Position numbers and translations under genes: made by a program
Notes under the pieces: generated by a model
Told to the model about the DNA's origin: nothing
Seen by the model: the letters and a program-made list of their open reading frames with translations, nothing else
The model's database searches: none
DNA from: Bacteroidota bacterium
GTDB taxonomy: Bacteria > Bacteroidota > Bacteroidia > Chitinophagales > Chitinophagaceae
Length of the DNA stretch: 48,247 nucleotides
NCBI GenBank assembly: GCA_947456625.1
Contig: CANGQJ010000017.1
Span: forward strand, 1-48,247
Direction of reading: 5' to 3'
Shown here: in pieces, positions 26,335 through 35,425 of the stretch
Position numbering within the stretch: the stretch's first letter is position 1
Layout: each line of letters starts with the position of its first letter

Positions 26335-27774
26335 ATGGAAAAATTTATATCTGTTTTTGATATGTTTAAAATTGGGGTAGGCCCTTCAAGTTCTCATACA
26401 TTGGGACCATGGAAAGCTGCTTTAGATTTAATACAAAAATTATATAAAAAGACAAGTTTAAATCCGATTCAAAAAATTGAAGTTAAACTATACGGATCTT
26501 TGGCAAAAACAGGTAAAGGTCATGGTACAGATATAGCTATTATAATGGGATTAATGGGGGAGGATCCCATCACAACAGATACTAGTTTATTACAAGAAAA
26601 AATAACTGAAATTAAAAATAGTAAAATTTTAAATTTCAATAACCAGATAAGGATCCAATTTGATTATAATAAGGATATTGTTTTTTTAAAAGACCAGTCC
26701 TTGCCGCATCATCCAAATGCAATGCAGTTTATAGTTACCATTAATAATGAACAATTCACTTTTACTTATTATTCTATTGGGGGAGGATTTATTGAACTTG
26801 CTGAAGTACAAGAAGCGCCAGCTTCTGATACAGCAGTTAAAGCAAATGCAGACATTCCTTTTGACTTTTACTCAGCCAATGAATTACTGCATTGGTGCAT
26901 GAAAACTGGGATGAATATTAATGAAATTGTATTTGAGAATGAGAAAGCAATTTTAGATGAAATAAATATTAACAATAAGTTAGATCAGATATGGGAAACC
27001 ATGTTGCAATGTATTTATAAAGGTTGTACTACTCAAGGAGTTTTGCCTGGAGGACTACATGTAAGACGCAGGGCATTTGACTTAAATAAACAATTGGTAA
27101 AAGAGGCAAATTTTAATTCCTTACAACAATGGATGCAGCTTATAACTCAAGGAGGCCAAGACTTTAGATATACATTGGATTGTGTTAGTTGTTTTGCCTT
27201 AGCTGTAAATGAAGAAAATGCAAATTTTGGAAGGGTAGTAACAGCACCAACTAATGGAGCTGCAGGTGTAATCCCAGCTGTGCTTATGTATGCAATTCTT
27301 TTTTGCGATAAAAACAATTCAACTGATATTAGAAAATTTTTAATGACTGCAAGTGCGGTTGGTATATTATTTAAATCCGGCGCTACCATATCTGCAGCGA
27401 TGGGAGGATGTCAAGCCGAAATTGGAGTATCCTCTGCAATGGCGGCAGCAGCTTTAACTGAACTTTTAGGTGGAAATCAAAAGCAAGCTTTAATGGCGGC
27501 CGAAATTGCTATGGAACATCACTTAGGATTAACCTGTGATCCAGTGGGTGGATTGGTTCAAATTCCTTGCATTGAAAGAAATACTATGGGTGCAATTAAA
27601 GCAATTACAGCCGCACAATTAGCATTACAAAGCAAACCAGATTTTGCGTTGGTAAGTTTGGACAAAGTAATTAAAACCATGTGGAATACTGCAATAGATA
27701 TGAGTGTAAAATATAAAGAAACTGCTGACGGTGGACTTGCTATTCAAATTCCAATTGCTTTAGCGGAATGTTAA
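26335..27774 (+). CDS. sdaA: L-serine ammonia-lyase, iron-sulfur type
   Basis: 479-residue single-chain L-serine dehydratase that converts serine to pyruvate and ammonia with a 4Fe-4S cluster instead of PLP. The N-terminal beta domain begins [20 protein letters not shown]. The alpha domain holds the cluster cysteines in [10 protein letters not shown], the [13 protein letters not shown] segment and [16 protein letters not shown]. The ATG at 26335 (MEKF) matches family starts; ATG 26329 would add two residues, and longer in-frame extensions to 26254 run over the opposing serine-hydrolase gene and have no family similarity. Length is normal. Confidence 0.95.
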   Translation: MEKFISVFDMFKIGVGPSSSHTLGPWKAALDLIQKLYKKTSLNPIQKIEVKLYGSLAKTGKGHGTDIAIIMGLMGEDPITTDTSLLQEKITEIKNSKILNFNNQIRIQFDYNKDIVFLKDQSLPHHPNAMQFIVTINNEQFTFTYYSIGGGFIELAEVQEAPASDTAVKANADIPFDFYSANELLHWCMKTGMNINEIVFENEKAILDEININNKLDQIWETMLQCIYKGCTTQGVLPGGLHVRRRAFDLNKQLVKEANFNSLQQWMQLITQGGQDFRYTLDCVSCFALAVNEENANFGRVVTAPTNGAAGVIPAVLMYAILFCDKNNSTDIRKFLMTASAVGILFKSGATISAAMGGCQAEIGVSSAMAAAALTELLGGNQKQALMAAEIAMEHHLGLTCDPVGGLVQIPCIERNTMGAIKAITAAQLALQSKPDFALVSLDKVIKTMWNTAIDMSVKYKETADGGLAIQIPIALAEC

Positions 27775-27775
27775 T

Positions 27776-27803
27776 ACAATTATATTTTTTGTAATTGTTT
27801 TTA
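27776..27803. terminator. weak terminator between sdaA and mqnE
   Basis: ACAATTA (27776-27782) pairs with TAATTGT (27792-27798) followed by T bases. The stem is short and AT-only, but it sits exactly between two convergent genes. Confidence 0.45.
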
Positions 27804-28958
27804 AAGTTCGCCTTCAACAAATTCGTGATTAGAATAATCCTTTATTACATCATATAAAGTACCCCTTTCAATTGGTTGTCTTTTAGCTTGTTTTATTAAT
27901 CCAACAAGTTGCTCTGTAGTCATTGCAGGTGTTTGCTCTTCACTGCCCGCCATGGAATATATTTTAGTAGTATCGTCAATGGTTCCATCAATATCATTTA
28001 CCCCATAACTTAAAGTTAATTGAGCAATGTCTCTTCCTAGCATAGGCCAATATGCTTTTACATGCGGGAAGTTGTCTAAATACAATCGTGAAATTGCATA
28101 CATTTTTAAATCATTGGCCATTGTGGACTCTGAAACATGGCTCATGTCATTTCCTTCGTTTCTGAATTTAAGCGGAATAAATGTATTAAAACCATTGGTC
28201 TTATCTTGTAATTGACGAAGGCGCTCCATATGGTCAATGCGGTGTTCGTATTTTTCTATATGTCCATATAATAAGGTAGCATTACTATGCATGCCTAATT
28301 CATGTGCTGTTTGGTGTATTTCCAACCATTGATCAGCGGTTGCTTTGTCGGCACAAATTTGTTCACGAATTTCGGGATGGAAAATTTCGGCTCCTCCACC
28401 TGGCAGGGAGTCTAATCCTGCTTCATGGGCTAATCGCATACCCTCCTTGGTAGAAACATTTGCTTTTCGAAACATGTATTCTAATTCAACTGGAGTGAAC
28501 GCTTTGATATGTAACTCAGGACGATGTGCTTTAATGGCGCGCATTAATTCCAAGAAAAAAGTAAGGGTAAGTTTTGGATGAACACCACCAACTATATGCA
28601 CTTCGGTAACAGGTTTACCATCATAGGATTTTACAATATCCAACATTTGGTCGATGGTTAATTCCCAACCTTCTTCCTTGTGTGCGTATAATTTAGAATA
28701 TGAACAAAATTTGCATGAGAATACGCAAACATTAGTAGGTTCAATATGAAAATTCTTATTAAAATAAGTTTTATTTCCATGTAAAGATTCTCTTTTCCAA
28801 TTGGCTAATGCACCAACATATGGTAAGGAAGATTGTTCAAATAAATAAACCCCATCGTCAAAGGAAAGACGATTATTTTGTATTACTTTATTTCCAATTT
28901 CTTGTAAACGACTGTCTTTTTCTGCACCAATAATTACACTTATATGCTTCGTATTCAT
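27801..28958 (-). CDS. mqnE: aminofutalosine synthase (radical SAM)
   Basis: 385-residue radical SAM enzyme of the futalosine route to menaquinone; MqnE joins the product of MqnA with SAM to make aminofutalosine. The cluster motif CxxxCxxC reads CVFSCKFCSY (about residues 70-80 from the ATG). Other landmarks are VHIVGGVHPKL, SLPGGGAEIFHPEIR and HSNATLLYGHIE, which I associate with MqnE rather than its paralogue MqnC or with CofH. ATG 28958 (MNTKHIS) is preferred to GTG 28967. A minus-strand -7 match (TAACTTTG) lies at 28978-28985. Other mqn genes are not in the window. Confidence 0.88.
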   Translation of the reverse strand: MNTKHISVIIGAEKDSRLQEIGNKVIQNNRLSFDDGVYLFEQSSLPYVGALANWKRESLHGNKTYFNKNFHIEPTNVCVFSCKFCSYSKLYAHKEEGWELTIDQMLDIVKSYDGKPVTEVHIVGGVHPKLTLTFFLELMRAIKAHRPELHIKAFTPVELEYMFRKANVSTKEGMRLAHEAGLDSLPGGGAEIFHPEIREQICADKATADQWLEIHQTAHELGMHSNATLLYGHIEKYEHRIDHMERLRQLQDKTNGFNTFIPLKFRNEGNDMSHVSESTMANDLKMYAISRLYLDNFPHVKAYWPMLGRDIAQLTLSYGVNDIDGTIDDTTKIYSMAGSEEQTPAMTTEQLVGLIKQAKRQPIERGTLYDVIKDYSNHEFVEGEL

Positions 28959-28977
28959 AACCTGCACTATTTAAGCA

Positions 28978-28985
28978 CAAAGTTA
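28978..28985 (-). promoter_or_regulatory. putative -7 box for mqnE
   Basis: Minus strand reads TAACTTTG (consensus TAnnTTTG), 19 bases before ATG 28958, the same distance as other genes here. No clear -33 box. Confidence 0.42.
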
Positions 28986-29011
28986 CGAATTAGTTGAAGA
29001 TTTAGTGTGAA

Positions 29012-30274
29012 TTAACCTATTAAAATACCTGCAATACTTGCAGATAAATAGGAGGCTAATGTACCTGCTAGTAAAGCTTTTAAACCTAGCTCGGCTAAGT
29101 CCTTGCGCCTGCTAGGTACTAATTCACCAATACCACCTATTAACATTCCCACACTACTAAAATTTGCAAATCCACAAATAGCTATGCTAACTATAAATAA
29201 ACCTTTTTCTGTTAATATTGGAACCGCTTTACTTGTTAAACTCTTAAACGCAACAAACTCATTGATGGTTAATTTTTGACCAAGTAATGTAGCTGCGTTT
29301 TGGATATCTGCACTGGGAATGCCCATAGCCCAAGCCATTGGATAAAATATTTTACCAAAAATGTAGTTTAAACTTAAATCTATGTGCGTATTAAAAACAT
29401 GTCCTATTTTTAATAAACTCCAATCTATTAATGCTATTAAAGCAATAAATCCAATTAACATAGCAATCACATTCATGGCTATTTTAAAACCTTCGCCAGC
29501 GCCATGTGTGATAGCATCAATAGTATTACTGTATTGGCTTTTTACTTCTAATTTTACTTTCCCCATTGTTTGAGACTCCTCTGTTTCTGGAAATAATATT
29601 TTTGCAATAACTAAAGCTCCGGGAGCCGCCATTAAACTTGCTGTAATTAATTTGGGGGCTAAGTCAATACCAGCTTGAGCGCCCATATTAGCATAAACAA
29701 TTAGGATTCCACCAGCAATACAGGCTAAACTACCACTCATACTTGCTAAAATTTCACTTTTTGTCATGGTTGGCAAATAAGGACGTATCATAACCTGTGC
29801 CTCTACCTGGCCAACAAATGCACTAGCTACATTACTTAGTGCCTCGGCTCCACTAACCCGCATGATAAAATTCATAGCTTTTGCAATTACTGCCACAATT
29901 CTTTGCATGATACCAAAATGGTATAATAAGGCTACTAAAACACAAACTAAAATAATAGTAGCAGTAACATTAAATGCAAAAACAAAACCACCATTTGTAA
30001 AATCACTAACACCAGTGGGTGTCATTGCACCAATACCTCCGTATACAAATGCAGCGCCTTGACGAGAGAACTGCTCAATTTTTCCCATTCCTTTTCCAAT
30101 CATTTGGAAAAAATTGGTAACTGCTGGAATTTTTAATACTAATATTCCAATTACTAATTGTAAGCCAAGACCACTAGCTACTAATCTGTAATTAATATTT
30201 TTTTTATTATTTGAAAACAAAAATGCAATTCCTAGAATTAATAAAATCCCGATAAGGCCCTGAAATTTATCCAT
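29012..30274 (-). CDS. concentrative nucleoside transporter (NupC/CNT family)
   Basis: 420-residue inner-membrane symporter with about ten hydrophobic segments. CNT signatures are visible: the gate and core domain around VYGGIG and GFVFAFNVTATII, the SGAEALSNVASAFVGQVEAQ segment with the substrate-binding Glu, TKSEILASMSGSLACIAGG, and C-terminal FANFSSVGMLIGGIGEL. It should import nucleosides with sodium or protons; ion and substrate choice cannot be told from this reading. It lies between mqnE and trxA, all on the minus strand, with a hairpin on the trxA side, so it is probably its own unit. Confidence 0.94.
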   Translation of the reverse strand: MDKFQGLIGILLILGIAFLFSNNKKNINYRLVASGLGLQLVIGILVLKIPAVTNFFQMIGKGMGKIEQFSRQGAAFVYGGIGAMTPTGVSDFTNGGFVFAFNVTATIILVCVLVALLYHFGIMQRIVAVIAKAMNFIMRVSGAEALSNVASAFVGQVEAQVMIRPYLPTMTKSEILASMSGSLACIAGGILIVYANMGAQAGIDLAPKLITASLMAAPGALVIAKILFPETEESQTMGKVKLEVKSQYSNTIDAITHGAGEGFKIAMNVIAMLIGFIALIALIDWSLLKIGHVFNTHIDLSLNYIFGKIFYPMAWAMGIPSADIQNAATLLGQKLTINEFVAFKSLTSKAVPILTEKGLFIVSIAICGFANFSSVGMLIGGIGELVPSRRKDLAELGLKALLAGTLASYLSASIAGILIG

Positions 30275-30362
30275 CGTTAAGTTTTAGAGTAGTAAGATAA
30301 TCCGATTTTGTAAATTATAAAAATTAAAAATATCAAAAATACTAAGCAAGCACATTTAAGCA

Positions 30363-30389
30363 CAAAATCCTGCATAAAGCAGGATTTTG
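30363..30389. terminator. hairpin terminator after trxA
   Basis: CAAAATCCTGC (30363-30373) pairs with GCAGGATTTTG (30379-30389) around ATAAA. It lies 24 bases past the trxA stop on the minus strand. The T run is inside the stem end, so strength is moderate. Confidence 0.75.
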
Positions 30390-30413
30390 AAGATTATTTT
30401 GAAGCATTTATAA

Positions 30414-30731
30414 TTACAAATGCGCTTGAATTTTTTTGTCTAATACCGATTTAGGTACTGCACCAATTTGCTTATCAACTACTTGACCACCTTTTACAAA
30501 AAGAATTGCTGGAATAGAAGTGATACCAAAATTCATACTTAAGTTAGGATTTACATCCACGTTTACCTTACCAATATTAACTTTCCCCTCATATTGAACC
30601 GCTAATTCTTCAATTACTGGCCCAATTGCACGACATGGTCCACACCATTCTGCCCAAAAATCGATAACAGAAAGTTTATCACTTTCAATAACTACTTGCT
30701 GAAAATTTGCATCTGTAAATTCTAGTGCCAT
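30414..30731 (-). CDS. trxA: thioredoxin
   Basis: 105-residue cytoplasmic thiol-disulfide reductant with the classic active site WAEWCGPC (Cys30 and Cys33), the cis-proline loop SIPAILF, and normal length. It supplies electrons to ribonucleotide reductase, peroxiredoxins and MsrA (encoded near 37.5 kb). A minus-strand -7 box TATTTTTG (30771-30778) lies 39 bases before the ATG. Confidence 0.97.
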   Translation of the reverse strand: MALEFTDANFQQVVIESDKLSVIDFWAEWCGPCRAIGPVIEELAVQYEGKVNIGKVNVDVNPNLSMNFGITSIPAILFVKGGQVVDKQIGAVPKSVLDKKIQAHL

Positions 30732-30770
30732 ATTATTAAATTTAATTTGTTAGTGTATGATATAACAGTT

Positions 30771-30778
30771 CAAAAATA
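30771..30778 (-). promoter_or_regulatory. putative -7 box for trxA
   Basis: Minus strand reads TATTTTTG, matching TAnnTTTG. No -33 TTTG at the expected spacing. Confidence 0.38.
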
Positions 30779-30862
30779 GTTCCAAAGTTTAATACCTGCC
30801 TATTTGACTTTTCCACTTAATTAATAATTAAATGGGGACAATTTAACTGCCAAATTGGGTAT

Positions 30863-33800
30863 TTAGCTTATCAAGTTTACTTTTACACCTAGTTCAGGGG
30901 TTTTATCTAAGAATTCAACTAAATCATCGTTCATTAAAAACCCTTTTTCAAGCGTCAATAAGCTTGCCGAAATTTGCGCTCTAGGTTCTATAAAGGTTAC
31001 TTTAAACGAAGATTTACCAGGGTTTTGCTTTAAATTTTTTTCAAAGAAAGCAATAATGTCTTCACTTAAATGGGCTGGATGTAAAGTAATTTCTATAGAC
31101 CTAGTCTGATTTTGTTTTACAGTTTCTAGTAAGGACATACTTTGAATTTTAAATTCAAAATTATTTGGTTGATTATACCTTGTCCTAAAAGATCCATTGA
31201 TATATACTTTTTGCCCAACCTCTAAATAGTTTTGAAATTTCACATAATCTTCACTCCACAATAAAAAGTCGGTTTTGCTAGTAAAATCCTCAATAACAAA
31301 GGAGCCAAAATTTTTACCTGTTTTGGTAATGCGATGTTGCACATCTGTAATTAAACCCGCCAGCTTAAACATTTTACCCAATTGACTTTGGTTGACCAAT
31401 AAATTATCCTTTACCTCATTAAAGTCTGTGATATTAGTGAAGTTATAATGTTTCATTTCAAAATTAAAATGATCTAATGGATGCCCACTCATAAACATGC
31501 CTGTCACATCTTTTTCATGTTCTAGTGTTTCTGTTAAAGTCCATACTTCACATTCACCTAATTTAGGAAGTGGCACTTGCATAGCTGAAGGAAGGTCGCC
31601 AAATAAGGTATTTGTAGTTCCTGTACTCATTGCCTGTGTGGCCTGCGCATATTGGATTAATTTTTCCAATCCATTGGAACGGTCACCATCTGCAACATTA
31701 AAATATTGAGCACGGTGGTATTCAGGAAAACAATCAAAAGTGCCTGAGTAGGCGAGGCTTTCTAAAGATTTTTTATTTACAGCACGGGACAATACTCTTT
31801 TAATATAGTCAACCATGTCTTTAAACGGGCCATTTTTATCACGATCTAAAATAATAGCCTCAATAGCAGCTTCCCCAACTCCTTTAAGTCCACCAAGGCC
31901 AAAACGAATTTGACCTAATTTATTTACAGAAAATCCTTTTAATGATTCATTTATATCTGGACCCAAAACCTTAATGCCCATTCGTTTACATTCTTCCATG
32001 AAAAATGTAATTTTTTCAATACTGCCAGCATGGTTTAAAACCGCAGACATATATTCTCCAGGATAATGTGCCTTTAAATATGCAGTTTGATATGCTACAA
32101 AAGCATAACAAGTGGAGTGTGATTTATTAAATGCATATTGGGCAAAAGCCTCCCAGTCTGTCCAAATTTTATCTAAAACTTTTTCTGGGTGTCCATTTTT
32201 CACAGCACCAGCCACAAACTGTGCTTTCATTTTATCCAATACCGATTTTTGTTTTTTACCCATTGCTTTTCTTAAAACATCGGCATCTCCTTTGGTAAAT
32301 CCACCCACTTTTTGACTCAGCAACATAACCTGCTCCTGGTAAACTGTAATGCCATAAGTATCTGATAATATTTCTTCCATTTCTGGTAAATCATATTGGA
32401 TTACTTCACGGCCATGTTTACGTTCAATGAAATTTGGAATGTATGCAATAGGCCCTGGACGGTACAAGGCATTCATTGCAATTAAATCGGCAAATTTATC
32501 TGGCTTTAGTTCTCGTAAATATTTTTGCATGCCCACACTTTCAAACTGAAAAGTAGCATTGGTTTCGCCTTTTTGATATAATTGAAAAGTTTTTTCATCA
32601 TCTAATGGAATGGTATCCAGATTAATTTTAATTCCATGATTTTGTTTGATTAATTCAAGTGCTGTTTTTAAAATGGAAAGGGTTTTTAGTCCCAAAAAGT
32701 CCATCTTAATAACACCTGCTTCCTCAATAACCGAACCTTCAATTTGAGTTACCCATAAATCCGAATCCTTTGCAGTAGCAACAGGCATAATTTCTGTTAA
32801 GTCCTTAGGTGCAATAATTATACCTGCAGCATGAATACCAGTATTACGAATAGAGCCTTCTAATTTTTCTGCTTCATGTAATACAGCAGCTCTTAAATCT
32901 GTGCCATTATATATTTCTCTTAACTTTTTTACATTGTCAATATCATCAGACTGATAACCTTCTTTTTCAGCTAATGACTTTTCTCCTTCCTTGGCAGTAA
33001 TAGGGGCGTGCAAACATCGGTACAACTCGGTACCTGGTTTATCTGGCACTAATTTAGCAAGCAGGTTTGATTCAGATAAAGGCAAATCCATTACACGGGC
33101 AACATCTTTGATACTACTTTTAGCCGCCATAGTACCATAGGTAATAATTTGAGCCACCTGTGCCTTGCCATATTTTTCTACAACATAATCAATTACTTTT
33201 TGACGTCCTTCGTCATCAAAGTCCGTATCAATATCTGGCATGCTCTTACGATCTGGGTTTAAAAAACGCTCAAAAAGTAATTGATACTTAATAGGATCAA
33301 TATTGGTTATTCCAATACAATACGCCACTACACTTCCAGCTGCCGATCCACGACCAGGACCCACAAAAACATCCATTTCACGGCCAGCTCTGATAAAGTC
33401 ACTTACAATTAAAAAGTAACCCGCAAATCCCATGGTTTGAATGGTGAATAATTCAAAGTCAATCCGCTCTCTAATTTCAGTTGTAATTTCAGGATATCTT
33501 TTATTGGCGCCTTCCCAAGTAATATGTTTTAAAAATTCCCATTGATTCATGTTAGCATCCTTGTGAATCTGAAATTCCTTTGGAATTGGAAAAGCAGGTA
33601 AAAGAATGTCTTTTTTTAAATTAAGCACTTCCACTTTATCTACAATAGCATTGGTATTGTCAATGGCTTCCGGAATATCACTGAAAAGTTCGATCATTTC
33701 GTTTTGAGTCTTAAAATAAAACTCATTATTAGGAAACTTAAACCTTCGGTTTTTTATTTGAAGTTCATCATTTACAAAATCATCAAATCCTGGTGTAGAT

Positions 33801-34540
33801 TGCTTTTCACCAGTATTTACACAAAGTAAAATATCGTGTGCATTGGCATCATCCTCATTAATATAATGGCTATCGTTTGTAGCAATTACTGGCACCTTAT
33901 ATTTTTTTGCAAATTTTAATAAGGTGGCATTAATAGTTTCTTGCTCTGGAATTTTGTGTCTTTGTAATTCAATGTAATAGTCCTCTCCAAAAATATCAAA
34001 CCACCATTTAAATTCTTTTTCGGCGTCGGCTTCTCCATGTCTTAAAATAAATTGAGGTACATGTGCTCCAATGCAACAAGTGGTTGCAATAATACCTTCG
34101 TGGTATTTTAAGATTAATTCTTTATCTATTCGAGGGTACTTACTATACATTCCCTCAATGTATCCTAGGGAAGTAAGTTTAATTAAATTTTGATATCCGA
34201 TAGCATTTTTTGCAAGTAAAACTTGGTGAAAACGATCGTCCTTATTGTCTTTTGTAAATTGTTTTTGATGCCTGTCCTTTACCATGTAAAATTCGCAACC
34301 CACAATTGGCTTTACAACAGGTTCTAAAATATCTTTTCCATTTTTGTCTTTACCAACCACCTTGGTTTTTTTCCAAGCCTGACTCACAAAATTAAATGCG
34401 CCAAACATATTTCCATGATCTGTAATCGCAAGTGCAGGCATATTGTCCGCAATTGCTTTTTCATACAAACCGTCAATAGAGGCGGCACCATCTAATAATG
34501 AATATTGTGTATGAACATGTAAATGCGAAAATGTAGGCAT
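30863..34540 (-). CDS. dnaE: DNA polymerase III alpha subunit
   Basis: 1225-residue replicative polymerase of the DnaE1 type. Domains in order: an N-terminal PHP domain (HLHVHTQYSLLDG and TDHGNMFGA), the palm with the catalytic aspartates in MPDIDTDFDDEGR and the later KMDFLGLKTL, the finger/beta-binding region, the helix-hairpin-helix (LGGLKGVGEAAI) and a C-terminal OB fold (about 1030-1110, GKNFGSFVIED). The PHP metal ligands look intact, unlike E. coli. ATG 34540 (MPTFSHLHVH) is preferred; a TTG at 34573 would add 11 residues without family similarity. A near-consensus box (GATATTTG) lies about 20 bases before the ATG. Confidence 0.97.
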   Translation of the reverse strand: MPTFSHLHVHTQYSLLDGAASIDGLYEKAIADNMPALAITDHGNMFGAFNFVSQAWKKTKVVGKDKNGKDILEPVVKPIVGCEFYMVKDRHQKQFTKDNKDDRFHQVLLAKNAIGYQNLIKLTSLGYIEGMYSKYPRIDKELILKYHEGIIATTCCIGAHVPQFILRHGEADAEKEFKWWFDIFGEDYYIELQRHKIPEQETINATLLKFAKKYKVPVIATNDSHYINEDDANAHDILLCVNTGEKQSTPGFDDFVNDELQIKNRRFKFPNNEFYFKTQNEMIELFSDIPEAIDNTNAIVDKVEVLNLKKDILLPAFPIPKEFQIHKDANMNQWEFLKHITWEGANKRYPEITTEIRERIDFELFTIQTMGFAGYFLIVSDFIRAGREMDVFVGPGRGSAAGSVVAYCIGITNIDPIKYQLLFERFLNPDRKSMPDIDTDFDDEGRQKVIDYVVEKYGKAQVAQIITYGTMAAKSSIKDVARVMDLPLSESNLLAKLVPDKPGTELYRCLHAPITAKEGEKSLAEKEGYQSDDIDNVKKLREIYNGTDLRAAVLHEAEKLEGSIRNTGIHAAGIIIAPKDLTEIMPVATAKDSDLWVTQIEGSVIEEAGVIKMDFLGLKTLSILKTALELIKQNHGIKINLDTIPLDDEKTFQLYQKGETNATFQFESVGMQKYLRELKPDKFADLIAMNALYRPGPIAYIPNFIERKHGREVIQYDLPEMEEILSDTYGITVYQEQVMLLSQKVGGFTKGDADVLRKAMGKKQKSVLDKMKAQFVAGAVKNGHPEKVLDKIWTDWEAFAQYAFNKSHSTCYAFVAYQTAYLKAHYPGEYMSAVLNHAGSIEKITFFMEECKRMGIKVLGPDINESLKGFSVNKLGQIRFGLGGLKGVGEAAIEAIILDRDKNGPFKDMVDYIKRVLSRAVNKKSLESLAYSGTFDCFPEYHRAQYFNVADGDRSNGLEKLIQYAQATQAMSTGTTNTLFGDLPSAMQVPLPKLGECEVWTLTETLEHEKDVTGMFMSGHPLDHFNFEMKHYNFTNITDFNEVKDNLLVNQSQLGKMFKLAGLITDVQHRITKTGKNFGSFVIEDFTSKTDFLLWSEDYVKFQNYLEVGQKVYINGSFRTRYNQPNNFEFKIQSMSLLETVKQNQTRSIEITLHPAHLSEDIIAFFEKNLKQNPGKSSFKVTFIEPRAQISASLLTLEKGFLMNDDLVEFLDKTPELGVKVNLIS

Positions 34541-34669
34541 ATAGGGTTGGACTAAGTATGCAAATATCGTCAAAATAGGGGTTAAAACAGTGCCTAATTT
34601 TCCACAAATAAGGGTTAAATTTATTACAATTCATATTGTTTTTCAGCTTCTTGACTTAACTTGCAGCAG

Positions 34670-35422
34670 ATGATATTTAATTATTTGCATAAGGGTATAT
34701 ATTTTGTTGCTTTTGCTCTTTTTTTGAGTAGTTGTTCCTCTATTCAAAATTTGAAACAAACTGCAAGTAAGTCATTGTCTAATTTAAGCACCCCAAAAAA
34801 AAGTAAGCAGCTTTCAAGTAATAATTACACATCCGATAATGAGCCAATTGAATTTTTAGATAATTTATCAGTTACGCCTGGAAAAGTTTTTGTAAAAAAA
34901 TCTTCATTAGGGATTGGCGAAGAATTAATTCGAAATAATAATACAGCTAATGAAGTAATGCCTTCAAATTTATCAGAAGTGGAGAAAGCAAATTGGCTTC
35001 AGTTAAAATATTCCATTAAAATGGATGTAACAGTGGAGTCTATTTCAAATATATCACTCTTAAAAAAAATAGATGAGTGGTATGGCACTCCTTATAATTA
35101 TGGGGGCGCTTCAAAATTTGGTGTAGACTGTTCTTTTTTTACTTTAGATGTAATGCAAGGAGTTTATAATATTAATTTAAAACGTACTGCAGCTGAGCAA
35201 TATGAACAAACCACAAGAATTAATTGGGAAGATTTAAAAGAAGGGGATTTAATATTTTTCAAAACCGAAGGCCCAAATAAAGTCTCACATGTAGGAATTT
35301 ATTTAACCAATAATAAATTTGTGCACGCTTCGGTACGAAATGGGGTTACCATTAGTGATTTATCTGAACCCTATTATCAAAAATGTTTATTTAGTATGGG
35401 CCGTTTAAACATTGGTAATTAG
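34670..35422 (+). CDS. NlpC/P60 family peptidase, lipoprotein
   Basis: 250-residue predicted lipoprotein: the signal ends in FLSSC (Cys22 from ATG 34670), followed by a low-complexity Ser/Lys/Asn-rich linker to about residue 110 and a C-terminal NlpC/P60 domain. The catalytic Cys is about residue 154 in GVDCSFF, and the His about 207 in VSHVGIY, with a HASVRNG segment after. Members cleave gamma-D-Glu-diaminopimelate or similar bonds in peptidoglycan stem peptides. A TTG nine bases upstream could also start it. The stop codon lies 3 bases from the stop of the convergent M1 gene. Confidence 0.88.
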   Translation: MIFNYLHKGIYFVAFALFLSSCSSIQNLKQTASKSLSNLSTPKKSKQLSSNNYTSDNEPIEFLDNLSVTPGKVFVKKSSLGIGEELIRNNNTANEVMPSNLSEVEKANWLQLKYSIKMDVTVESISNISLLKKIDEWYGTPYNYGGASKFGVDCSFFTLDVMQGVYNINLKRTAAEQYEQTTRINWEDLKEGDLIFFKTEGPNKVSHVGIYLTNNKFVHASVRNGVTISDLSEPYYQKCLFSMGRLNIGN

Positions 35423-35425
35423 TAA

